Shown piece after piece: positions 46,738 through 55,773 of a DNA stretch of 64,000 bases. The notes below the pieces were generated by a model. That model was not told the origin of the DNA, did no database searches, and was given only the letters and a program-made list of their open reading frames with translations. The stretch is from Pantoea vagans (lineage in GTDB: Bacteria > Pseudomonadota > Gammaproteobacteria > Enterobacterales > Enterobacteriaceae): the NCBI RefSeq assembly GCF_004792415.1, contig NZ_CP038853.1, positions 3,658,001-3,722,000 on the forward strand. The letters run 5' to 3'. Position 1 is the stretch's first letter. Each line of letters starts with the position of its first letter. Both the position numbers and the translations under genes were made by a program.

Positions 46738-47827
46738 ATTGCAGCGTAATACGCGCCACGCCATCCAGCCCCTGACTGCTGTGATCGTCGTTAAAGCCCT
46801 GCTTCAATGTCACAAACAGCGTCTGCCCGTCGGGTGAGACCAGCAGGCTGTTCGGATGACTATCAAATGACCAGCTGTTTTTCACCTCATAGGTCGTGCC
46901 ATCCAGTTGCAGCACCTTTTTCGAGTCGCGCTGGCTGATATAAATCTCATTGCGCTTGCCGTTAAACTTAATCCCCATCGAATCGCCCAGACCCAGACGC
47001 TTAATCACCTTGCCGCTGCGCTCATCAAACACCAGGGTGTTTTTCGCCTTAGAATTATCCGTGACAAACAGGCGCCCCGTCGCCGGATCTTCGGCCATGT
47101 TCAGGAACAGAGTGTCCTGCCCGTCACCGGCTGTCAGACGCTGCTCGATCCTGTGATTGCGTGGATTGATTACCAGGATTTCACCGCTGCCGTTCGCCGC
47201 GTAAATCCGGTCGCTGACCGGCGAGAAGATAATGCCTGTGACCCACTTCCCGGCATTTTTAATCCGGGTTTTCAGGGTCAGCGTTTTGGCATCGACCACC
47301 CAGATCACACCCGGATCGCCTGTGCCGCCGACATAGAGCAGCCCGTCATGCAGAAAGATTTCACGCGTGCCAACCGGTAACCCTTTCTCGTTTTTGTCGT
47401 CAAACATCAGGCGCTTCAGCACCTTTCCGTTCTCCGGATCGATTTTAGAGACACCGCCGTCCAGTGAGTTGGTGGCGTAGAGTGCGCTGCCGTCCGGCTC
47501 GCTAATCAGCCCAAAGTTTTTCAGATCGAAGTGACCTGCGCCAGTGCTCTGCAGCGTGGTGGCATCAAGACGATAGATCATCCCGCCGCTGACATCTTTG
47601 AAGCCCTGGGCGCTGGCGACATAGAGCGCGTTTTTCGCGGGCAGATAAGCCATCTCATACAAACCTTCGCCCAGCTCGCGCTCAATCAGGTTATCGGGGC
47701 TGGAGGGCTGCATCACTACGGCACCGCCATCCACTTTTTTCACCGCGGTCTGGCATGCCGTCAGGCTGAAGGTGATGACCATCGCCAGTGCGAGTGCCGT
47801 TTTACGCGGGCTGAACAACGCTTTCAT
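46736..47827 (-). CDS. YncE-like seven-bladed beta-propeller lipoprotein
   Basis: The 363-residue precursor has a signal peptide with lipobox SLTAC (lipidated near C25), unlike E. coli YncE, which is a soluble periplasmic protein. The mature part aligns with YncE in several blades: EGLYEMAYLPAKNALYVASAQG, VIWVVDAKTLTLKTRIKNAGK, and HPNSLLVSPDGQTLFVTLKQ. E. coli YncE is iron-repressed and can bind DNA; its role is not settled. A Fur-box-like sequence 66 bp upstream supports iron control here too. Confidence 0.85.
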   Translation of the reverse strand: MKALFSPRKTALALAMVITFSLTACQTAVKKVDGGAVVMQPSSPDNLIERELGEGLYEMAYLPAKNALYVASAQGFKDVSGGMIYRLDATTLQSTGAGHFDLKNFGLISEPDGSALYATNSLDGGVSKIDPENGKVLKRLMFDDKNEKGLPVGTREIFLHDGLLYVGGTGDPGVIWVVDAKTLTLKTRIKNAGKWVTGIIFSPVSDRIYAANGSGEILVINPRNHRIEQRLTAGDGQDTLFLNMAEDPATGRLFVTDNSKAKNTLVFDERSGKVIKRLGLGDSMGIKFNGKRNEIYISQRDSKKVLQLDGTTYEVKNSWSFDSHPNSLLVSPDGQTLFVTLKQGFNDDHSSQGLDGVARITLQ

Positions 47828-47892
47828 GCTTAACTCCTTCTGCGACCTGCTGCTCCCGGCTGGCCGCAGTACGGTGGCAGGCCCGGAATAAA

Positions 47893-47911
47893 AAGAATGA
47901 GAATCATACGC
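47893..47911. promoter_or_regulatory. Candidate Fur box upstream of the YncE-like gene
   Basis: AAGAATGAGAATCATACGC matches the 19-bp Fur consensus (GATAATGATAATCATTATC) at 13 positions, counted by eye, including the AATGA and AATCAT cores. It lies 66-84 bp before the start at 47827. Confidence 0.6.
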
Positions 47912-48024
47912 ATCAGCAAAAACGCTGTAAACGCAGCTGCGTCCTGAAACGACCGAATCAGTTTAGTCCGGTATGTTTATTACCCACAGGCATTCGTTTG
48001 CCACCGACTCGCCGCAGAATGTCA

Positions 48025-48963
48025 CTATTCAGCCGAGTGCAGCGTGTTCTGCAAAAACGCCACAAATGCGGTAATGCGCGCCGGAAGCTGGCGCTGCGCC
48101 TGCCAGACCGCAAAAATATCGCCATCAGGTGCCTGCCAGTCGGGTAAGACATGCAGCAACTCGCCTGTTGCGAGGCTGTGCTGCGCGTCCCACCAGGAAC
48201 GTAGCAGAATGCCATGCCCATCCATCGCCAGCCGCATCGCCACTTCACCATCGTTGGTGATCAGGCTGCCGCGTACTTTCTGGCTGATGCTCTGTTCGCC
48301 GCTGGTCAGCCGCCATAGGGTAAAATCGCTGTCGTGCTGGCGCAGCAGAATACAGTTGTGCTGCGCCAGATCGCGCACCGTAACGGGCAGGCCGTGGCGG
48401 GCAGCATAGGCGGGTGAGCAGCAGAGGATGCGCGGATTCGTGCGCAGTTTACGCGCCACCAGCCGCGAGTCCGGCGGTTCGCCGACGCGGATATCAATGT
48501 CCATATGCGCATCCAGAAAATTAAGCGGCTGACTGCTGAGCGACAGCGACAGCGAGAGCTGCGGATGCAGCGCGGCAAAGGCCGAGACGCAGGGCGCAAT
48601 ATGGCGACGACCAAAACCAAATGAGGCGTTGATGTTAAGCGTGCCGCGCAACTGAGCCGTTTCACCGCTGACTGCCTCCTCCAGCGCCGCCAGCTGATCC
48701 AGCAACGGGCGCGCGCCCGCCAGATAACGGCGGCCTTCCGGCGTCAGCTCCAGCCGTCGCGTAGTGCGGCGCAGCAGTTGCACGCCAAGGCGCTGCTCCA
48801 GCTGGCTCAGACGCTTGCTGACTGCTGCCAGCGACAGGCCCAGTTCACGCGCCGCCGCAGTCAGACTATCCAGCGCGGCCAGGCGAACAAAGAACGCTAA
48901 GTCATCGGTGGAGGTGCGGGATTCTCTACTTTGATTCAACAATGGATTGCCTTTGAGGCTCAT
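48025..48963 (-). CDS. LysR-family transcriptional regulator (DmlR-like)
   Basis: A 312-residue LysR regulator with an N-terminal winged helix-turn-helix (about 20-80: SLTAAARELGLSLAAVSKRLSQLEQRLGVQLL) and a C-terminal effector domain. The ATG at 48963 follows GGGGA. It is divergent from the D-malate/tartrate dehydrogenase gene with only 64 bp between, the same arrangement as E. coli dmlR-dmlA. It therefore probably activates that gene in response to its substrate. Confidence 0.88.
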   Translation of the reverse strand: MSLKGNPLLNQSRESRTSTDDLAFFVRLAALDSLTAAARELGLSLAAVSKRLSQLEQRLGVQLLRRTTRRLELTPEGRRYLAGARPLLDQLAALEEAVSGETAQLRGTLNINASFGFGRRHIAPCVSAFAALHPQLSLSLSLSSQPLNFLDAHMDIDIRVGEPPDSRLVARKLRTNPRILCCSPAYAARHGLPVTVRDLAQHNCILLRQHDSDFTLWRLTSGEQSISQKVRGSLITNDGEVAMRLAMDGHGILLRSWWDAQHSLATGELLHVLPDWQAPDGDIFAVWQAQRQLPARITAFVAFLQNTLHSAE

Positions 48964-49027
48964 TATTTCCCCGGAATCGACAGTTATACTGCGTACACAA
49001 TTCGAACATCAACCGGAAAGGTGCCCT

Positions 49028-50098
49028 GTGACTGACAAAATCCACCGCATTGCTGTGATCCCTGGCGACGGCATTGGCAAAGAAGTGATGCCAGAGGGCG
49101 TCCGCGTAATGAATGCGGCCGCAGAGAAATTTAACATTCCGCTGCGCTGGGAGTGGTTCGATTACGCCAGCGCCGACTACTGGCAGCAGCATGGCAAAAT
49201 GCTGCCTGACGACTGGTTCCCGCAGCTGAAAGCCTTTGATGCGATCTACTTTGGTGCGGTCGGCTGGCCCGATGTGGTGCCCGACCATGTTTCGCTGTGG
49301 GGTTCGCTGCTGCAGTTCCGCCGGGAGTTCGATCAATACGTCAATCTGCGCCCGGTACGACTGATGCCAGGCGTCAAAGCGCCGCTGGCGAATCGTCAGC
49401 CCGGCGATATCGACTTCTATGTGGTACGCGAAAACACCGAGGGTGAATACTCCAGCGTCGGCGGCACCATGTTCCCTGGCACCGAGCGTGAAGTGGTGAT
49501 TCAGGAGACGGTGATGACACGCACCGGCGTCGATCGTATCCTGAAGTTTGCGTATCAGCTGGCGCAGAGCCGTCCAAAGAAACACCTGACCTCCGCCACC
49601 AAATCCAACGGCATCGCCATCACCATGCCTTACTGGGACAGCCGCGTCGAAGCGATGTCCGGCCAGTTCCCCGAGGTTCGCGTCGACAAATATCACATCG
49701 ATATTCTCACCGCCAACTTCGTGCTGCACCCGGACTGGTTTGATGTGGTGGTCGCCAGCAACCTGTTTGGCGATATCCTCTCCGACCTCGGCCCGGCCTG
49801 TACCGGCACCATCGGCATTGCGCCGTCCGCCAATATCAACCCGGAAGGCCTGTTCCCCAGCCTGTTTGAGCCGGTGCACGGTTCTGCGCCCGACATCGCT
49901 GGCAAAGGTGTCGCCAATCCCATCGGTCAGATCTGGTGCGGGGCGATGATGCTGGAACACCTCGGCTACAAAGCGGCGGGTGATGCGGTGTTAGATGCGA
50001 TTGAACGCACGCTGGCGGCGGGACAGCATCTGACGCGTGATCTCGGCGGCAGCGCCAGCACCGAACAGCTCGGTGCCGCCATCGCCGCCGCGCTCTGA
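49028..50098 (+). CDS. dmlA: Tartrate dehydrogenase / D-malate dehydrogenase (decarboxylating)
   Basis: An NAD-dependent beta-hydroxyacid oxidative decarboxylase related to isopropylmalate and isocitrate dehydrogenases. The product from the GTG at 49028, with AAAGGTG upstream, is 356 residues. Motifs: IPGDGIGKEVMPEG at the N terminus, NLRPVRL and VVRENTEGEYSSVGG around the substrate site, VASNLFGDILSDLGPA and SLFEPVHGSAPDIAGKGVANPIG in the coenzyme site. It aligns with E. coli DmlA almost throughout. D-malate, tartrate or isopropylmalate-like substrates are possible. Confidence 0.93.
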   Translation: MTDKIHRIAVIPGDGIGKEVMPEGVRVMNAAAEKFNIPLRWEWFDYASADYWQQHGKMLPDDWFPQLKAFDAIYFGAVGWPDVVPDHVSLWGSLLQFRREFDQYVNLRPVRLMPGVKAPLANRQPGDIDFYVVRENTEGEYSSVGGTMFPGTEREVVIQETVMTRTGVDRILKFAYQLAQSRPKKHLTSATKSNGIAITMPYWDSRVEAMSGQFPEVRVDKYHIDILTANFVLHPDWFDVVVASNLFGDILSDLGPACTGTIGIAPSANINPEGLFPSLFEPVHGSAPDIAGKGVANPIGQIWCGAMMLEHLGYKAAGDAVLDAIERTLAAGQHLTRDLGGSASTEQLGAAIAAAL

Positions 50099-50099
50099 A

Positions 50100-51434
50100 T
50101 CAATCCGGCAACTGCACCACGCACTCAGGGTGCCAGCCTGGCGGTAGCGGCTCCGGACGTGTTATCACCAGGCTGTGCAGTTGCAGGTTCTCTACCCCAC
50201 GCGCGAACAGGCCCGGCAGCCCGCCGGGATAGCGCTCGACGCCAAAGGCTTCGCCGGTTTTCGGGTCAAGCCTGTAGGCGTTATCCAGCCCCATGCCGGT
50301 CGGTGAGTCCGGGTTACAGGGCGGCCGCACATCATAGTGTCCCTGTGTCATCGGCGAAACGGTCTGCCGCATCTGAAGCTGGCTGATCACCACATCACGT
50401 ATCCAGCCGGGTTCTGCCGCATGCAGGTTAATCGCCCCTTCTGCCACCCCCGTCAGATTACTGAACTGCACCTGCTCCACGATGCCGGGCGTGATGGCGG
50501 GATCGCGGCGGCGCACCGAAATATGCAGCGGATCGGCTTTGCCCCAGTGACAGGGCGGCGCGTGGTGACAGGCGAAGGTCAGGTTGCTGAACAGAAGACG
50601 CCGCATCGCGCCGCCGTCACGCGACAGAATGCCAATGCCCCGGTTGGAATCAAAAATGGTGCAGCCGGTTACCGTGACATCTTCGACGTCATCCCAGGTT
50701 TCGGTGCCAATCTTAAAGGCGCAGCTGTAGCTGCGCAGCAGGCAGTTAGTGATCATAATCTGCCGCGCCGGACGCCGCAGCGCGGCCGGTTTATGGGTGG
50801 TTTTAATGCAGATAGCGTCATCGGCGGCGCTGAGGTAGCTGTTACTGACAAACACCGCTTCGCAGCTGTCGATGTCGAGCGCATCGGTATTCGGCATGGT
50901 CATCGCATTGTCGATGGTGAGGTGGTCGATATGCACATGGCGACAGCTCACCAGATGCACTGTCCACATCGGTGCCTGCACAATGGTAAAGGCAGTGAGC
51001 GTCACCTGCTCGCAATCCTCAAACACAATAATACGTGGCCGGTCGGCACGCGGCAAACGATAGCCCTGCTCATCCCGCTCAGCGGCAAACCAGGCTTCAC
51101 CCTCGCCATCGATGCGGCCGGTGCCGCTGATGGTGATATTGCGCTGCCCCAGCGCATAGAGCAGCACGTTGTGGGACTTTTCCGCGCAGCTCAGCGCCTG
51201 CACCGCCTGGTAGTCGGCCAGCCGCGGACTGGCGATCAGCACCGCACCCGCTTCAAGGTGCAGCTCAAAATCAGAAGGGAGATTCAGGCAGCCGCTGCGA
51301 TAACGTCCGGCAGGCAGCGTCAGACGGCCACCGCCTGCCGCCGCAATCTGATCCATCGCGCGTTGCAACACGGCCGTGTCCGGGGTTTCGCCATCGGCGA
51401 CAGGGTGAAAATCAGCAAGGGAAAGGTGCATCAT
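50100..51434 (-). CDS. Glycoside hydrolase family 28-like protein, cytoplasmic
   Basis: The 444-residue protein is a right-handed beta-helix of the polygalacturonase family. Catalytic-region motifs are NTDALDIDS (family NTDG), LSAADDAICIK (the double Asp) and a CAFKIGTETWDD segment where GHG-type residues are usual in polygalacturonases. The altered NTDA and missing GHG suggest another uronide or rhamnosyl substrate, or altered chemistry. There is no signal peptide, so it acts on imported oligosaccharide. Start: tandem ATGs at 51434 and 51431 follow GGGAG. It ends 2 bp from the convergent dmlA stop and lies after the ABC permease genes on the same strand. Confidence 0.87.
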   Translation of the reverse strand: MMHLSLADFHPVADGETPDTAVLQRAMDQIAAAGGGRLTLPAGRYRSGCLNLPSDFELHLEAGAVLIASPRLADYQAVQALSCAEKSHNVLLYALGQRNITISGTGRIDGEGEAWFAAERDEQGYRLPRADRPRIIVFEDCEQVTLTAFTIVQAPMWTVHLVSCRHVHIDHLTIDNAMTMPNTDALDIDSCEAVFVSNSYLSAADDAICIKTTHKPAALRRPARQIMITNCLLRSYSCAFKIGTETWDDVEDVTVTGCTIFDSNRGIGILSRDGGAMRRLLFSNLTFACHHAPPCHWGKADPLHISVRRRDPAITPGIVEQVQFSNLTGVAEGAINLHAAEPGWIRDVVISQLQMRQTVSPMTQGHYDVRPPCNPDSPTGMGLDNAYRLDPKTGEAFGVERYPGGLPGLFARGVENLQLHSLVITRPEPLPPGWHPECVVQLPD

Positions 51435-51534
51435 GCGTCTCCCGCAGGGTTGAGGAGGAGGAATTGCAGCACGACACGGCGCAGCAAACCTTTGTCTGGT
51501 CGCCAGTGCGCCGTTTCGTGCGGAACTTCACAAA

Positions 51535-52350
51535 TTACTTCACGGCCCCTTCGGTGACGCCGCTGATAAACTTGCGCTGGAAAATCAGGAACACCACGAT
51601 CAGCGGCATAATCACAATCATCGCGCCTGCCATCAGTACCGGAATGTCGATGGTGTTTTTGTTCTGGAAAAACATCATGCCAATCGGCAGCGTGCGCAGC
51701 TCATCCTTGTTAACCAGAATCAGCGGGATCAGGAACTCGTTCCAGGTCCAGATAAACAGCAGCAGCCCCAGCGTCGACAGGGTCGGCCAGATAGCGGGCA
51801 CCAGAATGCCCCACAGAATTTTAACGCGCGACGCGCCATCCATCACCGCCGCTTCTACCAGCTCTTTCGGCACCTGCTGAAACGCGCTAGCGATCATCAG
51901 CGTGGTAAAGGGCAGCGACAGGGCGATTTGCGGCAGGATCAGCGCCAGGTAGGTATTAGTCAGCCCCATCCAGCGCAGCTCGTGATAAAGCGGAATGATA
52001 AAGGCTTCACTCGGCAGCACCATCCCCAGCGCCAGCATCGCCCCAATGACTTTTTTACCGGGGATTTTCAGCCAGGCGAACCCGAACCCGGCCAGAATGC
52101 CGAGCAGCACGCTGAACAGCACCACCGGAATGACCACCAGCACGGAGTTCAGGAAGTAAACATTGAAGTGTCCCTGCTGCCAGGCGGTCACGTAGTTTTT
52201 GAAATTCAGTGAGGCGGGCAGCGTGAAAACACCCTGAAACAGCTCCATCTGGGTTTTAAACGAGGTCATGAGTGCCATCAGAAACGGCAGAATCGTCATC
52301 AGCGCCACGATCCAGATCAGCGCGCGTGAAATTACCGGCGTGCTTCGCAT
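51535..52350 (-). CDS. Carbohydrate ABC transporter permease (MalG-type)
   Basis: A 271-residue inner-membrane permease with about six transmembrane helices. The cytoplasmic EAA loop reads ELVEAAVMDGASRVKILWGILVPAIWPTL and contacts the ATPase. It overlaps the stop of the preceding permease gene by one base, giving the usual heterodimer pair. The GH28 gene follows 100 bp downstream. The importer type is CUT1, which normally carries oligosaccharides or glycerophosphodiesters. Confidence 0.93.
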   Translation of the reverse strand: MRSTPVISRALIWIVALMTILPFLMALMTSFKTQMELFQGVFTLPASLNFKNYVTAWQQGHFNVYFLNSVLVVIPVVLFSVLLGILAGFGFAWLKIPGKKVIGAMLALGMVLPSEAFIIPLYHELRWMGLTNTYLALILPQIALSLPFTTLMIASAFQQVPKELVEAAVMDGASRVKILWGILVPAIWPTLSTLGLLLFIWTWNEFLIPLILVNKDELRTLPIGMMFFQNKNTIDIPVLMAGAMIVIMPLIVVFLIFQRKFISGVTEGAVK

Positions 52351-53222
52351 CAGTAACGCTCCTTCAGGGCCAGATGGATCAGATAGTTAATCCCTAAAAC
52401 AATAATCATGCTGAACACCGCTACCGACGAGGCGTAGCCAAAGTAGTGCAGGTCAAAGCCCTGCTTATACATAAAGATGTTGGTGACCATGGTGGAGGTG
52501 CCCGGCCCGCCCTGGGTCATCACATAGACCAGATCAAAGGCTTTCAGGCTGGCGATCACCGTCAGCAGCAGGGCAATCCGCAGCTCAGGCCGCAGGCCAG
52601 GCAGCGTAATACGCATAAACTTCTGGCGACGCGATGAGCCATCCAGGTCGGCGGCTTCCAGCAGTGAAGGGTCCATGCGCTGCAGGCCCGCCATAAACAG
52701 CACCAGACAGAAGCCAAAGAAGTACCAGGTGGCGACCAGCCCCACGGCGGGCAGCGCCCAGGTAAAATCACCCAGCCAGGAGAGCGCCAGCTGTGGCAGG
52801 CCAATCGCGCGTAATATCTGGTCGATCGGGCCAAACGCCGGGTTATAGAGCCAGCGCCACACCACGCCCAGTACCGCCATCGGCATAATGTAGGGCAGGA
52901 AAAAGAGAATGCGCAGCACGCTGCGTTCGCTGTTGTTGCGCGTGTCATAGAGAAAGCTGCAGAGCAGCAGGCCGACACCAATCGGCAACAGGGTATAGAA
53001 CAGCATCAGAATGGCGTTGTTGCCCAGCGCAATCCAGAACACCGGATCGCTGAACATCCGCAGGTAGTTGCTGACGCCGCTAAACACCGGCAGCGAGGTG
53101 CCGTCCCATTCGGTAAAACTGATGCCCAGCGAGGCCAGCAGCGGGAACAGCAGAAACACCGCATAGACCAGCACCGCAGGCAGAACATAGAGAAAATTAC
53201 GCCAGCTGCTTAAATTCAACAT
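52350..53222 (-). CDS. Carbohydrate ABC transporter permease (MalF/UgpA-type)
   Basis: A 290-residue inner-membrane permease with six predicted helices, starting MLNLSSWRNFLYVLPAVLVYAV. The EAA loop is SLLEAADLDGSSRRQKFMRITLPGLRPEL. It is the first permease after the binding-protein gene; a stem-loop lies in the 57-bp gap. Final base overlaps the next permease start, so translation is coupled. Confidence 0.93.
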   Translation of the reverse strand: MLNLSSWRNFLYVLPAVLVYAVFLLFPLLASLGISFTEWDGTSLPVFSGVSNYLRMFSDPVFWIALGNNAILMLFYTLLPIGVGLLLCSFLYDTRNNSERSVLRILFFLPYIMPMAVLGVVWRWLYNPAFGPIDQILRAIGLPQLALSWLGDFTWALPAVGLVATWYFFGFCLVLFMAGLQRMDPSLLEAADLDGSSRRQKFMRITLPGLRPELRIALLLTVIASLKAFDLVYVMTQGGPGTSTMVTNIFMYKQGFDLHYFGYASSVAVFSMIIVLGINYLIHLALKERY

Positions 53223-53252
53223 AACCCTACTCGTGGTTCAGAACGATGCTCA

Positions 53253-53273
53253 GGCCCGGCTGTGCGCCGGGCC
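53253..53273 (-). other. Stem-loop between binding protein and permease genes
   Basis: GGCCCGGC and GCCGGGCC pair perfectly around a five-base loop, just after the binding-protein stop, with no T-run. Such structures between malE- and malF-type genes usually protect upstream mRNA, giving more binding protein than permease. Confidence 0.65.
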
Positions 53274-53279
53274 TCCGGC

Positions 53280-54611
53280 TTAATGCTTCAGGGTTTTCAG
53301 GTAACGCTGATAGTTGTTATCAAAATTCACCACCATCTGATCGGCAGTCTGACGACCCGCCAGCAGCAGCTGGACGTTCTGATTCAGCTCGGCATTCATG
53401 GTCGGCGTGGCCCAGTCTACATAGTGACCTAAACCGTCATAGTCGTTGAGCGTCAGCCAGACCTGATACGCCTCTGCCAGCAGCGGATTGTCCGCTGGCA
53501 TTTTGGCCGCTTTGTTGGTGCTGGCCGGCAGGAAGCCCACTTTCAGCCAGCGGTTCGCCATGGCATCCGAGACCATATAGTTGATGAACTTCGCCGCCCC
53601 ATCCTGCTGATCTTTGCCTTTAGCGGTGCTGGTAATCGAGAACGCCAGATCGGTTCCGCCTACCATCAGCGGCTGCTTCACGCCTTCACCGGCAGGCATC
53701 GCAGCAAAGTGAATATCCTTGTTGTCTTTAAACTGGCCGAGATACCAGGTGCCGCTGACCAGGAACGCCGCCTGGCCGTTCTGGAACAGTGTCGCCGCAT
53801 CGTCGTGACCAATACCCTGGAAACCCGGGAAGAAGTACCCTTTGTCGGTCCAGCTCTTCATCATCGTGGCAGCATTGACCAGCTTGCTGTCTTTGAAGGT
53901 GCCGCCCACATCGTAAATCAGATTATCCAGCGTCTTGCGGTCGTGGCTCTCAATCTGCGCCTGCCACAGGGTGCTGAGCAGCTGCTGGCCCATGTTGCCA
54001 TCCAGCAGGCCCAGCATCATCGGTGCGGTGCCCTGCTGTTTCAGCTTCGCCATGGCACTTTCCAGCTCGGCCAGGGTTTTTGGCACCGCGATGCCCGCTT
54101 TATCCAGCAGCGCTTTGTTGTAATAGAGGCCGACCATTTCGCCCAGGCTGGCGACGCCGTAAAGCTTGCCGCTGCCGAACTCGCCACTGTCTGACCAGCG
54201 GTTACGTTTCAGAATCGAGTCCGGGAAGCGGGTCGTCCAGCCATAGCTGGCGGCGTAACTGTCGAGCGGCAGCAGCAGCTTATCTTTGACCAGCGAACCC
54301 ATATCACCGCCGCCCTGATTGACCTGCGCGATCTGCGGGCCATCACCGGCGGTCAGTGCCAGCTTCAGCGGAATACGGGTATCTTCAAAGGAGTGAACCG
54401 AGCGGTTAATCACGATGCCGGGATTCTGCTGTGAGAACTCTTTAATCCCTTCATCCACCGCAGCAGTCTGCTCCGGGTAGTTGTAGATATCCCACTCATT
54501 CAGAGTAACGGCGGCGTGAGCGGCATGAGAAACGCTGCCCGCCAGCAGGCCCGCTGCCAGCAGCCGACCCACATTGCGAATTCGGAACGAACGAACGGAG
54601 GAAACAGACAT
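53280..54611 (-). CDS. ABC transporter sugar-binding protein (family 1)
   Basis: The periplasmic receptor of the importer. From the ATG at 54611, with AAGGTG upstream, the precursor is 443 residues. It has a Sec signal peptide ending in SHAAHA (cleavage near residue 33) and a two-lobed family 1 solute-binding fold: [43 protein letters not shown] and [19 protein letters not shown]. First gene of the minus-strand unit with two permeases and the GH28 gene. The ATPase gene is on the other side of the divergent spacer. Confidence 0.92.
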   Translation of the reverse strand: MSVSSVRSFRIRNVGRLLAAGLLAGSVSHAAHAAVTLNEWDIYNYPEQTAAVDEGIKEFSQQNPGIVINRSVHSFEDTRIPLKLALTAGDGPQIAQVNQGGGDMGSLVKDKLLLPLDSYAASYGWTTRFPDSILKRNRWSDSGEFGSGKLYGVASLGEMVGLYYNKALLDKAGIAVPKTLAELESAMAKLKQQGTAPMMLGLLDGNMGQQLLSTLWQAQIESHDRKTLDNLIYDVGGTFKDSKLVNAATMMKSWTDKGYFFPGFQGIGHDDAATLFQNGQAAFLVSGTWYLGQFKDNKDIHFAAMPAGEGVKQPLMVGGTDLAFSITSTAKGKDQQDGAAKFINYMVSDAMANRWLKVGFLPASTNKAAKMPADNPLLAEAYQVWLTLNDYDGLGHYVDWATPTMNAELNQNVQLLLAGRQTADQMVVNFDNNYQRYLKTLKH

Positions 54612-55161
54612 TATGCTCACCTTCTTCAGACCAGGATCGGCATCCTTTCATCTCACCGCCTGACATCCTGCAGGCTGCAGCCGCACACAAACGCACTCAC
54701 TCATACTTACTTTAATAAAAAAATAAAGTCAAACAGCCTGCCGGGGGAATTGCAACGCTGTGAGCACGCGCAAATAAACAGCGACATGGCGTGAATTTCA
54801 GCACACTGCGCTGGCTTTCACACAATTAACCGTAGCGGCACGTCGCCAGCCGCTTTTTCTTCAGCAGGAGATACCAGCCTGATAATCGCAAAATAACGTC
54901 CTGATAAAACATATGAAAATCCTATCACGCTCACACTTTTCTCTTTTGATCGGCCGTGAATCTGCCGCCAGCCGCCCTGTTCCGGGCGTGTTGGCGATCA
55001 CAGTTGTGCATCCTGACGCCGGTAAACGTTGCCGAACCGCCCATGTTAGTGCGATAAGGTAATTATTCTATCTTGAAAACTAAGTCCACTTTCATTAACG
55101 TAACTTTCACCTGCGGATCTGTTCAATCCCTGACCGGTTCCCTCACTCACGAGAACTCACC
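54612..55161. promoter_or_regulatory. Divergent regulatory region of the ABC/GNAT cluster
   Basis: A 550-bp AT-rich spacer without a supportable gene. It contains an inverted repeat ACTTTA-N9-TAAAGT at 54709-54729, close to the binding-protein start, and several runs such as ACTTTCATTAACG near 55090. It must hold promoters for both directions; I could not fix them. Confidence 0.5.
54709..54729. promoter_or_regulatory. Inverted repeat, candidate ROK-regulator operator
   Basis: ACTTTA and TAAAGT flank a nine-base A-rich centre (21 bp in all). AT-rich 21-23-bp palindromes of this kind are typical binding sites of NagC/Mlc-type ROK repressors, and a ROK gene lies in the cluster. Confidence 0.45.
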
Positions 55162-55761
55162 ATGGCGAATCAAGGTGTCATTCGTCCGGCCACGCTGGCG
55201 GACTATCCGGCGCTCTACCGCATCTGCCTGGAAACAGCCGATGCGGGCGGCGATGCCCGCGCGCTCTACTCCGATCCTGACTATCCCGGCCAGCGTTTTG
55301 CCGTGCCCTATGCGCGCTTCGCGCCTGACTTTGCTTTTGTGCTGGAGCGGGACAATGAGGTGCAGGGATATGTGGTGGCAACACCCGATACCCGCGCGTT
55401 CGAAGCACAGCTTGAGGCCGAATGGTGGCCGCAGCTTCAGGAGAAGTATCGCGATCGCAGCGCCAGCGCCCCGCTCGACAGCAAAGTGCTCGACGCGATC
55501 CGCCATCCCGACCAGGCCGCAGAAACGCTGGTGACACAGTGGCCCGCGCATCTGCACATCAACCTGCTGCCGGCAGCGCAGAAAGGCGGCTGGGGTCGCC
55601 GGATGATTGAGCATGAGCTGGCGGCGCTGCGCGCTGCCGGTGTGAGCGGTGTCCATCTTGGCGTGAGCCTGCAGAACGAGCAGGTCTGTGCCTTCTATGC
55701 GCGCATGGGGTTTACCCCCATCCTGCGCAGTAATGCCATCTACATGGGCCAGTTACTCTGA
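55162..55761 (+). CDS. GNAT-family N-acetyltransferase, O-GlcNAcase HAT-like
   Basis: A 199-residue GNAT protein. The N-terminal part contains RPATLADYPALYRICLETAD. The middle has the DTRAFEAQLEAEWWPQLQ segment that I associate with the bacterial relatives of the acetyltransferase-like domain of O-GlcNAcase. The acetyl-CoA loop is in QKGGWGRRMI, and the C terminus has SLQNEQVCAFYARMGF. It starts the divergent plus-strand unit and is followed 12 bp later by the ABC ATPase. The context with an amino-sugar-type kinase suggests a small amine or amino sugar as acceptor; this is inference. Confidence 0.8.
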   Translation: MANQGVIRPATLADYPALYRICLETADAGGDARALYSDPDYPGQRFAVPYARFAPDFAFVLERDNEVQGYVVATPDTRAFEAQLEAEWWPQLQEKYRDRSASAPLDSKVLDAIRHPDQAAETLVTQWPAHLHINLLPAAQKGGWGRRMIEHELAALRAAGVSGVHLGVSLQNEQVCAFYARMGFTPILRSNAIYMGQLL

Positions 55762-55773
55762 GTGAGGTAGCCG

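Noticed and set aside
50337..51557. 406-codon open frame on the plus strand
   Set aside because: Antisense to the GH28-like gene, which has clear family motifs. The frame arises from GC-rich codon bias; its product is rich in R, H and G with no domain.
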